A DNA stretch of 64,000 nt from Pontibacillus halophilus JSM 076056 = DSM 19796 (GTDB lineage Bacteria; Bacillota; Bacilli; Bacillales; BH030062). The notes beneath the pieces were generated by a model. That model did no database searches. It was not told the origin of the DNA and saw nothing but the letters and a program-made list of their open reading frames with translations. Positions 18,260 to 29,479 of the stretch are shown in pieces; position 1 is the first letter of the stretch, and every line of letters begins with the position of its first letter. The translations under genes were made by a program, and so were the position numbers. The DNA lies in contig NZ_AULI01000005.1 in assembly GCF_000425205.1 (NCBI RefSeq), positions 62,001-126,000 on the forward strand, read 5' to 3'.

Positions 18260-21200
18260 GTACAATCTTAGTCATTGGTTCTGGACCCATCATTATCGGC
18301 CAGGCAGCCGAGTTCGATTATTCTGGTGCACAAGCTTGTCAAGCCTTGCGGGAGGAAGGGTACCGAGTGATCCTAGCAAATTCCAACCCTGCCACAATCA
18401 TGACAGACCAAACGATGGCGGATGAGGTGTACATGGAACCCTTAACGGTAGAATTTCTATCGAAGATTATTCGTAAAGAACGACCTGATGCTCTCCTGCC
18501 AACTCTAGGCGGTCAAACAGGGCTAAATTTAGCGGTGGAATTATACAACAGCGGCATATTGGTTCAGTACGGCGTAGAGTTACTAGGTACATCTCTTGAT
18601 GCAATTCAACAAGCTGAGGACCGGGAGAAATTCCGTAATCTAATGAATGAATTAGGTGAGCCTGTTCCTGCAAGTGCGATTGTGTCAACGGTAGATGGAG
18701 CGCTTCAATTTGCAAGAGAGATTGGGTATCCAGTCATTGTTCGTCCGGCCTATACGCTTGGAGGGACTGGAGGTGGCATGTGTTACGACGAAGAAGAGTT
18801 GAGACAGATTGCATTAAGTGGTATTCAGCTTTCTCCTGTAAACCAATGTTTAATCGAGAAGAACATTGCAGGTTTTAAAGAAATTGAATATGAAGTTATG
18901 CGAGACCAGAGTGATCATGCCATTGTGGTATGTAATATGGAAAATGTAGATCCTGTAGGAATCCATACAGGCGATTCCATAGTAGTAGCTCCAAGTCAGA
19001 CATTAAGCGACCGTGAATACCAGCTTCTACGTAATGCTTCTCTAAAGATTATTCGGGCTCTTCAAATTGAAGGTGGTTGTAACGTTCAACTTGCATTAGA
19101 CCCACACAGTTTTCGCTACTACATTATAGAAGTAAACCCACGTGTTAGTCGCTCATCTGCTCTCGCTTCGAAAGCGACAGGCTATCCAATTGCGAAATTG
19201 GCTGCCAAAATCGCAGTTGGTTTAACGCTTGATGAAATGAAGAATCCTGTCACGGGAACAACTTATGCCGCATTTGAACCTGCTCTTGATTATATTGTAA
19301 CGAAGATTCCAAGATGGCCATTTGATAAGTTCGTTAATGGGAATCGAACGCTTGGTACCCAGATGAAAGCCACAGGGGAAGTGATGGCTATCGGACGAAC
19401 GTTCGAAGAGTCTTTCCTTAAAGCCGTTCGCTCACTTGAGCTGTCTTCAGACGAATTGTACTTGGACGAAGTGGCTGCTTTATCGAATGAGGTAATCGAA
19501 GCTCGTTTACATAAAGCAGACGATGAACAGATGTATGTGTTGGCAGAAGCCTTCAGGCGTGGCTATTCCATAGATCAGGTACATGAACGAACACGCATCG
19601 ATCGATTCTTTCTTTATAAGATTGAGAGACTGATTCTTTCAGAAAGGGAATTAGCAACACAACCATGGAATCTCCCTTTACTACAGAACGCCAAAAAAAG
19701 AGGACTGGGGGATGCGACACTTGCTCGATTATGGAATACAACGGTCGATGACGTATACACCTTTAGACTCCAACACGGATTGGTCCCAGTCTTCAAGATG
19801 GTCGATACGTGTGCTGCAGAATTTGAGTCTGAAACCCCTTATTTCTATAGCACCTATGAAGAGGAGAATGAATCCATCGTAACAGAGAAGGTAAAGGTTC
19901 TTGTCCTAGGCTCTGGACCCATTCGAATCGGGCAAGGCGTAGAGTTTGACTACGCTACCGTCCATTCTGTCCTTGCTATAAAGGAAGCTGGCTATGAAGC
20001 CATTATTATGAACAACAACCCTGAGACGGTCTCAACCGATTTCAGCATCTCCGACAAGCTCTATTTCGAACCGCTTACCTTAGAAGATGTGATGCACGTT
20101 ATTCATTTAGAGAAGCCAATGGGAGTCGTCGTTCAGTTCGGGGGACAGACGGCAATCAACTTGGCTGAAGGATTGAGCCGAAGGGGAGTTCGTATACTTG
20201 GGACATCCCTACAATCCATTGATCGTGCAGAAGACCGAGATAAATTTGAACACACGTTAAAACAGTTAGGGATTCCTCAACCTGAAGGGGTGTTTGCCAC
20301 CTCCTCGCAGGAAGCGTTAACGTCTGCTAAATCTTTAGGGTTCCCACTGGTAGTGCGACCTTCCTATGTATTAGGTGGGAGAGCTATGGAGATTGTGTAC
20401 GAACAAAGAGAGTTAGAGCGCTACATTGAGAATGCCGTTCGGGTGCATAAGGAACATCCCGTACTCATTGATCGGTATATGACGGGGATGGAGATTGAAG
20501 TCGATGCAGTTAGCGATGGAGAGACGGTCGTCATTCCTGGAATTATGGAGCATATTGAACGGGCTGGTGTACACTCTGGTGATTCCATTGCCGTCTATCC
20601 AACTCAGAGGTTGTCCGACTATCATAAACAACTTGTCATCGATTACACGACAAGGATTGCGAAGGAATTGCAAATTGTTGGACTTATTAACATCCAATTC
20701 GTTCAACACAAGGATGATGTGTATGTGTTGGAAGTTAACCCTAGGTCAAGCCGAACGGTACCATTCCTAAGTAAGATTACCGGAGTTACGATGGCGAATT
20801 TGGCAACCCAGCTTATACTCGGAGCCAAGCTAGCCGATCTTGGATTCAGGGGTGGATTGCTACCAGAACCGAGTGATGTATATGTGAAAGTGCCGGTGTT
20901 TTCTTTCGAGAAACTTCGTAGCGTGGATACGTATCTCGGACCTGAAATGAAATCAACAGGTGAAGTGATTGGCCGAGACGTTACGCTTGAGAAGGCGCTA
21001 TATAAAGGGTTGACCGCCTCTGGTATTAAGATTCCGACAGCTGGCTCTGTATTAATAACGCTTGCAGACCAAGATAAGAGAGAAGTCTTACCGATGGCAG
21101 AGCGATTTCACTCCCTTGGGTTCCAACTCTATGCAACAGAAGGGACCGCAGAGCTCATACGGAGTGGTGGGTTACCTGTTACGGAAGTAAGCAAGATTGG

Positions 21201-21433
21201 AGATTATAGCCCAACCGTACTCGATGTGATTGAGAATGGGCAAGTGCAATTCGTCGTCAACACGCTAACGAAAGGGAAACAACCTCGTACAGATGGGTTC
21301 CGCATTCGACGTGAATCTGTCGAGCATGGTGTTCCTTGCCTAACTTCGTTAGATACAGCTCTTGCCATACTACGAATCATGGAGTCTATGACATTTACAG
21401 CTAAGCCGATGGAACGACAGAAGGTGGTTCACT

Positions 21434-21447
<14 letters not shown>
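18238..21447 (+). CDS. pyrAB: Carbamoyl phosphate synthase large subunit, pyrimidine-specific
   Basis: Makes carbamoyl phosphate from bicarbonate, ammonia and two ATP. The 1069 residues contain two homologous ATP-grasp halves. Each opens with [19 protein letters not shown] or [19 protein letters not shown] and has a glycine-rich block ([26 protein letters not shown]). The C-terminal MGS-like allosteric domain begins near residue 935. ATG follows GGGAGGGAG. It overlaps pyrAA upstream and pyrK downstream by a few bases, so the operon is tightly coupled. Confidence 0.98.
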
Positions 21448-23783
<2,336 letters not shown>

Positions 23784-23809
<26 letters not shown>

Positions 23810-24419
23810 GCAACTTCTAGAGATTAAGGCAGTCCAGATTCAACCTGATCGACCTTTCAAGTGGACGTCCGGAATTCAGTCCCCTGTGTATTGTGACAAC
23901 CGGTTGACGATGTCTTTCCCTGTTTTAAGAGGTGCCATTGCGGATAGCTTTACAACTTACATAAAGGAACACTATCCAATGGCAGAAGTGGTTGTCGGGT
24001 GTGCCACAGCAGGTATTCCCCATGCTGCATGGGTAGCAGAGCGTCTCCAGTTGCCAATGGCTTATGTACGTAGCGAGCCAAAAGGCCATGGAAAACAAAA
24101 TAAGATAGAAGGAAACTTACTAGAATCTCAGCATTGCGTCATAATTGAAGATTTGATTTCAACAGGGAAGAGCTCGATTGCGGTTGCGGATTCGATTGTA
24201 GAAGCCGGGGGAATTGTGGATGGGGTGTTGTCCATTTTCTCTTATGAATTATCAGAAGGCAGGGAGGCATTCAAACAATCTGGATACCCTTACTATTCCA
24301 TGACAGACTTTCCCACAATGTTAGAATGGATGAAGGACGAAGGAAGAATAAATGATGAAACGCTAGCCACTTTACTAGGTTGGATGGAAAGTCCTCGCTC
24401 TTTTTCCTTCAACTACTAG
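23784..24419 (+). CDS. pyrE: Orotate phosphoribosyltransferase PyrE
   Basis: Transfers ribose phosphate from PRPP to orotate to give OMP, the substrate of PyrF. Visible motifs are FKWTSGIQSPVYCDNR for orotate binding, AGIPHAAWVAERL, the hood-type YVRSEPKGHGKQNKIEG, and the PRPP loop CVIIEDLISTGKSS. Length is 211 residues. RBS is AAAAAGGAGTGG. It is the last pyr gene; no terminator is obvious between it and the small gene that follows. Confidence 0.97.
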
Positions 24420-24495
24420 GTTTATTAACTTGTTCTTATGAATGAAAGAGATGTACAATTCTTTCAAGAGACACTTTACAGAAAGTGGGGGTTGT

Positions 24496-24762
24496 ATGTC
24501 GTTTAAGAGACAATCGATTATTCTCGCGGGTAATGCCGTACTCGGATTATTGACGTGTTATTTGTATCTTTATTTCTGGCTTTTGTTTAGTTTCGGAGAA
24601 TCGTTTCTGAACGTGAAAGCAGCGAGTAGCTTGATTATTGCGGTTGTTGTGATGGTGGCCTTTAACTTTGTAGCCATTCCGAAACAATCACGATACTGGA
24701 TTCAGGCAATTGCCACATTTATTGGAACGATTATAGTCTTCATCTTATTCTTTCAATTATAA
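24496..24762 (+). CDS. Small hypothetical membrane protein (three predicted helices)
   Basis: I do not recognise this 88-residue protein. It has three strongly hydrophobic stretches (about 8-32, 41-61 and 66-86) with a basic N-terminus (MSFKRQS) and a short loop IPKQSRYW, so it should be a plasma-membrane protein. ATG at 24496 is chosen because GTGGGGG precedes it; codons from 24442 lack a binding site. It lies 76 bases after pyrE in the same direction and ends at a terminator, so it could be read through from the pyr operon or have its own promoter. Confidence 0.6.
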   Translation: MSFKRQSIILAGNAVLGLLTCYLYLYFWLLFSFGESFLNVKAASSLIIAVVVMVAFNFVAIPKQSRYWIQAIATFIGTIIVFILFFQL

Positions 24763-24796
24763 ACGGAGAGGCAGTTCTAGCCTCTCCGTTTTTATT
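24761..24796. terminator. Bidirectional terminator between convergent genes
   Basis: AAACGGAGAGGC / GCCTCTCCGTTT is a perfect 12-bp stem with T-rich ends in both directions. It serves the small membrane gene and the minus-strand YtxH-like gene. Confidence 0.9.
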
Positions 24797-25277
24797 AGCG
24801 TTCTTGTATGGAAGTTGTTTTGGCAACGGGTTGGTTACCGTTCGTTTCTCCTTCATCTGACTGGGTTAATTCTTCTTTGGCATCCTTTAATTTCTGCCCA
24901 GCTTCTTGTAGGTCCTCACCAATACCTTTCGTAGCTGAAAGCGCCTCTTTCGAATCTTGTTCCACGTCATTCACCTTCTCAGCAATCTCACCCGTTGTTT
25001 TCTCATAGACAGTTTGGAAGTCTTCAACAGCTTCTTTCACTGTTTCAGTGGCTCCTTGAACTCGGTTAACCAGTTCATCTTTCATTCCCTGTGGGTCTTC
25101 TTTAACCTCTTTCGCAAACTGGCCAACTGTTTCCTTCGCGCGATTGCTTCGTTCTTGTACTTTCGTGCGGGTAGGGCGGTCCAATAAAGCAACAGCTCCT
25201 CCGACAGCCGCTCCTATTAGCATTCCTCGTACGAGCTTACTATTTGATTTCGTTTCACGATTTGTTTGTTGTTGCAT
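24795..25277 (-). CDS. YtxH-like general stress protein
   Basis: Protein of 160 residues with a short basic N-terminus, then a glycine/alanine-rich hydrophobic segment LVRGMLIGAAVGGAVALL (about 15-32), the usual opening of YtxH-domain proteins. The rest is highly charged and helical, with repeated Lys/Glu and apolar spacing (VKEAVEDFQTVYEKTTGEIAEK), like LEA or stress proteins. Members are often under SigB. A SigB-like promoter (GTTTAA, 15 bases, GGTAAT) lies about 40 bases upstream on the minus strand. The ATG is preceded by CGGAGGGATTCCC. The exact function is unknown; a membrane-anchored stress role is an inference. Confidence 0.75.
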   Translation of the reverse strand: MQQQTNRETKSNSKLVRGMLIGAAVGGAVALLDRPTRTKVQERSNRAKETVGQFAKEVKEDPQGMKDELVNRVQGATETVKEAVEDFQTVYEKTTGEIAEKVNDVEQDSKEALSATKGIGEDLQEAGQKLKDAKEELTQSDEGETNGNQPVAKTTSIQER

Positions 25278-25316
25278 GGGAATCCCTCCGTTGGTTTATA
25301 CAAGTTCTTACTATTG

Positions 25317-25343
25317 ATTACCTCAGAAGGGGAGAGCTTAAAC
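25317..25343 (-). promoter_or_regulatory. Candidate sigma-B promoter for the YtxH-like gene
   Basis: On the minus strand GTTTAA (25338-25343) is a perfect SigB -35 and GGTAAT (25317-25322) fits five of six positions of the -10 GGGWAT. The spacer is 15 bases, at the long end of the known range. Confidence 0.4.
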
Positions 25344-25371
25344 TAGTTTCCTAGCGAATAATTCGGTGACT

Positions 25372-26016
25372 TTATAATAATTCAAGTAATCGAGTACTCA
25401 TAAGGTCTGTATGAATCGGACAAGCATTCCCGTCACGCCCATATTGCCACACCCATACGTTTCCTTGGCAATTTGGTTTGATAGGTCGAAATTTAGGCGC
25501 TTTACGTAAAGAAGTAACACCTAGATTTGGATCAGCGCTCCACAGAAAGGACTGTTCTTGGATGCTCTTTTCTTTCGACACAGCTTTGCAATACGCGTTT
25601 GTGAAATTCTCGTTCTTCAAGTCATAATAGAAGCCTGCTTCGTAATCTGTATTGTCCATGGCATCCACATAGCCTCTAATCCACGCCTCATTAATACCCT
25701 GGAGGCCTTTCATGTAGGCAAAGAGAGGGGCACCTTTTTGAATCATAAATCGTTTAGCATGAAAGGCTGCGTTCTGAGCAATGACCCGACCCTGCCGGTA
25801 GCCTGTTGCAGTGGTGAAGTGATTGTAAATGGGCAATACCTTCGTATCGCCTTCTTGAAGCAACTGAATCTCTTTGATGGAAAGCCCTTCTGACTCTCCG
25901 GGTACGCTCGTTAAGAATCTTCCCCAATAGGCTGGCTTTCCGTAGTGTTTCGAGACACAGTTATAGAGTTCTTTCGTGACAACTTGTTCGGAGTCGACCC
26001 CCCATGCATATCTCAT
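25372..26016 (-). CDS. DUF1906 / Rv2525c-like glycoside hydrolase-type protein
   Basis: Protein of 214 residues resembling the DUF1906 (glycoside-hydrolase-like, TIM-barrel) family. Family-like features are the N-terminal strand YAWGVDSEQ with an Asp at the barrel mouth, KPAYWGRFLTSV, VLPIYNHFTT, a RGYVDAMDNTDYEAGFYYD block and the terminal VWVWQYGRDG. No signal peptide is visible, so it may act in the cytoplasm or a spore compartment. The ATG at 26016 follows GGGAGAGGTG; eight upstream codons are open but lack a binding site. Fold assignment is moderately sure, substrate unknown. It is one of the accessory genes between pyrE and rqcH. Confidence 0.7.
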   Translation of the reverse strand: MRYAWGVDSEQVVTKELYNCVSKHYGKPAYWGRFLTSVPGESEGLSIKEIQLLQEGDTKVLPIYNHFTTATGYRQGRVIAQNAAFHAKRFMIQKGAPLFAYMKGLQGINEAWIRGYVDAMDNTDYEAGFYYDLKNENFTNAYCKAVSKEKSIQEQSFLWSADPNLGVTSLRKAPKFRPIKPNCQGNVWVWQYGRDGNACPIHTDLMSTRLLELL

Positions 26017-26051
26017 TTCGTGCACCTCTCCCTGTTTCATTAGTCTACTTA

Positions 26052-26081
26052 TATATATTCAAAGTGTAGAAGGTGTGACAA
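26052..26081 (-). promoter_or_regulatory. Candidate promoter of the DUF1906 gene
   Basis: On the minus strand TTGTCA (26076-26081) and TATATA (26052-26057) are spaced by 18 bases. It is a plausible sigma-A promoter, 36 bases before the chosen ATG. Confidence 0.45.
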
Positions 26082-26184
26082 AAGCTCATCTCTTTCATAT
26101 TAAAGGACAGATAGGTGGAAATGAGTATTCCTGTTTAATCCATCATTCGTTTCTTTATGGTGGACTGTTTATGAATAATTCACC

Positions 26185-26220
26185 TTGACAAGACGTACAT
26201 GTGTAATGTAAGCGTTTTAT
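26185..26220 (+). promoter_or_regulatory. Promoter/operator region of the AtoE-like gene with cre-like site
   Basis: TTGACA at 26185-26190 is a consensus -35, but the -10 is unclear. ATGTAAGCGTTTTAT at 26206-26220 resembles the CcpA site WTGNAANCGNWNNCW with one mismatch. Catabolite repression would suit a short-chain fatty acid transporter. Confidence 0.4.
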
Positions 26221-26236
26221 CACGAGGGAGGGGTAC

Positions 26237-27562
26237 ATGTTGATTAAGGGGACCATTCATTTTAGTAACCGATTGATGCAGCGTTATTTGCCAGATCCAT
26301 TTGTTTTTGTTTTACTTCTAACGTTTGTCGTTTTTATCTTGGGGTTAGTCGTCACACCTAGCTCTCCGCTTGATATGGTGACGTATTGGGGGGACGGGTT
26401 TTTTGATTTATTAACCTTTGCGATGCAAATGGTGTTGGTCTTAGTGACCGGTTATGTGTTAGCAAGTAGTCCATTCTTTCAACGGGTACTAGGTTTCTTA
26501 GGGAGTAAAGCAAAGACGAAAGGACAAGCAATCGTTTTTGTCACACTCATTTCGTTACTGGCTAGCTTTATCAACTGGGGGTTTGGGATTGTCATAGGGG
26601 CGCTGTTTGCAAAGGAACTAGCTAAACGTGTGACTGGGGTGGATTATCGTTTGTTAATGGCTAGTGCGTATTCAGGTTTCATCGTCTGGCATGGAGGAAT
26701 CTCTGGTTCTATTCCGCTTACGATTGCGACAGATGGGCACTTTAGTCAAGATTCGATTGGAATTATACCGACATCAGAAACAATCTTCTCTTTCTTTAAT
26801 CTTGCAATTGTACTTGCGATATTTATTATCTTGCCATTGTTAAACCGTTTCATGATGCCAGATTCAACTTCCACGGTTACAGTTAAAGCGGACCAATTAA
26901 GAGAAGAAAGACAGATAACTCCAACAGGTTCTCCGACAACACCTTCTGAACGATTGGAACAAAGTAGAGTCCTTGCTATTCTAATGGGACTATTAGGTAT
27001 CGTCTTTCTCATCTATTATTTTATTTCAAACGGGTTTCAACTAAACTTGAACATTGTTAATTTCTTGTTCTTATTTCTAGGAATCTTGTTTCATGGGACA
27101 GCTCGTAGCTTTATCGATTCAGTAGGAGACGCGGTTCGGGGTGCAGGTGGAATCATCATTCAGTTCCCTTTCTATGCAGGTATAATGGGGATGATGGTGG
27201 CATCGGGATTAGCGGTTGAGATGTCAGGGTGGTTTGTCTCTATCTCAAACCAGTGGACGTTCCCGTTCTTTACATTTATTAGTGCAGGCATTGTAAACTT
27301 CTTCGTCCCTTCAGGAGGAGGGCAATGGGCTGTTCAAGCACCTATCGTTATTGAAGCTGCTAAGGAATTAGGTGTATCGATTCCGAAAGCGGCCATGGCC
27401 GTAGCATGGGGTGACGCATGGACGAACTTAATTCAACCGTTCTGGGCACTTCCAGCATTAGCGATAGCTGGACTTAAAGCAAAGGACATCCTAGGATTTT
27501 GTATCATTACGCTTCTCGTCACAGGGGTTGTCATTGGAGTTGGACTAACTTTCCTCGGGTAA
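26237..27562 (+). CDS. AtoE family short-chain fatty acid transporter
   Basis: Integral membrane protein of 441 residues with about 11-12 hydrophobic helices. The sequence follows the AtoE/TIGR00366 family: RYLPDPFVFVLLLTFVVF at the start, NWGFGIVIGALFAKELA, YSGFIVWHGGISGSIPLTIAT, IIIQFPFYAGIMGMM, FFVPSGGGQWAVQAP and AVAWGDAWTNLIQPFWALP. Such proteins import acetoacetate or butyrate-like acids. No acyl-CoA genes lie next to it, so substrate is not supported by context. RBS is GAGGGAGGGG. A cre-like site precedes it, and it shares a bidirectional terminator with rqcH. Confidence 0.88.
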   Translation: MLIKGTIHFSNRLMQRYLPDPFVFVLLLTFVVFILGLVVTPSSPLDMVTYWGDGFFDLLTFAMQMVLVLVTGYVLASSPFFQRVLGFLGSKAKTKGQAIVFVTLISLLASFINWGFGIVIGALFAKELAKRVTGVDYRLLMASAYSGFIVWHGGISGSIPLTIATDGHFSQDSIGIIPTSETIFSFFNLAIVLAIFIILPLLNRFMMPDSTSTVTVKADQLREERQITPTGSPTTPSERLEQSRVLAILMGLLGIVFLIYYFISNGFQLNLNIVNFLFLFLGILFHGTARSFIDSVGDAVRGAGGIIIQFPFYAGIMGMMVASGLAVEMSGWFVSISNQWTFPFFTFISAGIVNFFVPSGGGQWAVQAPIVIEAAKELGVSIPKAAMAVAWGDAWTNLIQPFWALPALAIAGLKAKDILGFCIITLLVTGVVIGVGLTFLG

Positions 27563-27584
27563 CTTCATGAACCAATATGAAGAA

Positions 27585-27620
27585 AAAGAGACGAACTCAA
27601 TCGAGTTCGTCTCTTTCTTT
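27585..27620. terminator. Bidirectional terminator between AtoE-like gene and rqcH
   Basis: AAAGAGACGAACTC / GAGTTCGTCTCTTT is a 14-bp stem with a four-base loop, A-rich before and T-rich after. The rqcH stop codon lies inside the stem. Confidence 0.88.
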
Positions 27621-29330
27621 CGTCGTATTTCCTTTTAACTCTCGTACAACGGATTCCTGTGGGGTAACGAATACGGTTTTTTGCTGGTCATAGGTTACAA
27701 AACCAGGTTTCGCTCCGCTAGGTTTCTTCACGTGTTTGATTAATGTGTAATCAACCGGAACAGAAGATGAGGCTTTAGACTTACTGTAGTAAGCAGCCAA
27801 TTGTGCGGCTTCTAGGAGCGTGTCTTCACTCGGTGTGCTGTCCCTAATCACAACGTGTGAACCAGGAATATCTTTCGTATGAAGCCATGTATCGTCACGA
27901 TTTGCAAGCTTCATTGTGACGTACTCATTTTGTTTGTTGTTCTTCCCAACAAGAATGGTTGTGCCGTCAGATGACATGAACACATCGGGAGCAGGTTTTG
28001 TAGGCTTCTTCTTCTTCTTAGCTTCCGTGCGTTGCTTCAAATATCCACCTTCACGTAGTTCTTCGCGAATTTCTTCAATATCTTCTAGGCGAGCACTGTC
28101 CACTTGTTGAATTAAATTGTCAAAGTAAAGGATTTCACGTTCTGCTTTCTCAATTTCCTGAGTGACAATCTCTTTTGATTTCTTTAACTTGTGGTACGTC
28201 TGGAATAGACTTTGTGCATTTTCGCTCGGCGTCTTGTTCGGATTTAATTCAATCGTAATCGTTGATTGTTCTGGATCGTAATAGTCAATAACATCAACGG
28301 ATGAATCACCTTGTTTCACGAGGTGCATATGCGCTGTTAACAGTTCGCCTTCCTTCTGGTAGGTGTCTCTTTCTTCAGCCTTTTTCAGCGTATCATAATG
28401 CTTTTGAATTTTTCGTTCGTTTTTGTTTCGTTCGTTCTTTAGAAAGCGAGCTAAATCGCCTGCTTGCTGCTTGACACGGTCTCGCTCTGCTTTACCAGAG
28501 TAATAATTGTCTAGCATTTCGCTTACCGTGGAATAGTGCTCCGTCTCTTCTTGTTTAGATGTCAACGGAATGACGTAGAATCGTTCCTTTTGCCCCTTTA
28601 ATATATGGGGGGAGAAGTCTGTTTTAAGCAGCTTCTGGCGAATGGATTCGTACGCATCTTTAATTGAGTCAGCACCGCCTAGTTTGGCGAGATGGGTGAT
28701 CTCCTGTGTAATGATAGGGGAGAAGCCCATACATACGTCTAAGATTTGTTTATCCATTTTCCCGCTATTGAAGTCAAGCTTACGAATTAAGTCCTCACCG
28801 GTTAAATGAAGCGGGTTTAACTTATCTTGACTAGGTGGGAGCTTATACGTATGACCTGGAAGAAGCGTACGGTACGTATTCTGAGAGGGGGAAATGTGTT
28901 TGATGCTATCTAGAATCATGTTTCTTTCTTCATCGATTAGCGAGATGTTGCTGTGTTTCCCCATAATTTCAACGTATAAGACTTTCTTTGTCTCATCTCC
29001 AATTTCATCCTTACTTCTTACGTGGATTTTAATAATTCGTTCCATTTCTACTTGCTCGATGGAATCGATGAATCCACCAATTAAGTGCTTACGAAGCAAC
29101 ATGGTGAACATTGGAGGTTCCTTTGGATTGGCGTAACGGTCTTCCGTCACATGCATTCTCCCGTAAGACGGGTGCGCAGATACGAGTAAGCTATGATTTT
29201 TGCCTTGACTCCGTATCGTAAAGATTAATTCTGTTTGAGTTGGTTGATGTATTTTCATTATTCTACCGGGGATTAGTGTTTCGTGTAATTCAGTGGAAAC
29301 GGCCCGGGTGACAACGCCATCAAATGACAT
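27597..29330 (-). CDS. rqcH: Ribosome quality control protein RqcH (NFACT / FbpA family, YloA)
   Basis: RqcH binds 50S subunits with stalled peptidyl-tRNA and recruits tRNA-Ala to add C-terminal alanine tails that mark nascent chains for proteolysis. Of 577 residues, the NFACT-N domain starts MSFDGVVTRAVSTEL. A helix-hairpin-helix and long coiled coil follow at about 270-430. The C-terminal NFACT-R domain contains GKNNKQNEYVTMKLANRDDTWLHTKDIPGSHVVI. ATG at 29330 follows GAGGTGATTTC; a GTG three codons upstream overlaps that site. It is transcribed against its neighbours and is functionally linked to ylmH in this window. Confidence 0.95.
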   Translation of the reverse strand: MSFDGVVTRAVSTELHETLIPGRIMKIHQPTQTELIFTIRSQGKNHSLLVSAHPSYGRMHVTEDRYANPKEPPMFTMLLRKHLIGGFIDSIEQVEMERIIKIHVRSKDEIGDETKKVLYVEIMGKHSNISLIDEERNMILDSIKHISPSQNTYRTLLPGHTYKLPPSQDKLNPLHLTGEDLIRKLDFNSGKMDKQILDVCMGFSPIITQEITHLAKLGGADSIKDAYESIRQKLLKTDFSPHILKGQKERFYVIPLTSKQEETEHYSTVSEMLDNYYSGKAERDRVKQQAGDLARFLKNERNKNERKIQKHYDTLKKAEERDTYQKEGELLTAHMHLVKQGDSSVDVIDYYDPEQSTITIELNPNKTPSENAQSLFQTYHKLKKSKEIVTQEIEKAEREILYFDNLIQQVDSARLEDIEEIREELREGGYLKQRTEAKKKKKPTKPAPDVFMSSDGTTILVGKNNKQNEYVTMKLANRDDTWLHTKDIPGSHVVIRDSTPSEDTLLEAAQLAAYYSKSKASSSVPVDYTLIKHVKKPSGAKPGFVTYDQQKTVFVTPQESVVRELKGNTTKERDELD

Positions 29331-29350
29331 TGAAATCACCTCACAATGCT

Positions 29351-29359
29351 CCTAGTATA
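29351..29359 (-). promoter_or_regulatory. Candidate extended -10 promoter of rqcH
   Basis: On the minus strand TGCTATACT is a good extended -10 element about 20 bases before the start codon. The -35 region is weak. Confidence 0.4.
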
Positions 29360-29479
29360 GCATATGTTCTTAAGGCTATGCGAAGTAAAACGCTAGTAGA
29401 GTCACCCTCTCTTCCGTTCTAAAGATGGACAAGTTCGAATAGGTATGAACAAGAGACTTGGAGTGGAGGAGAGTGTGCT

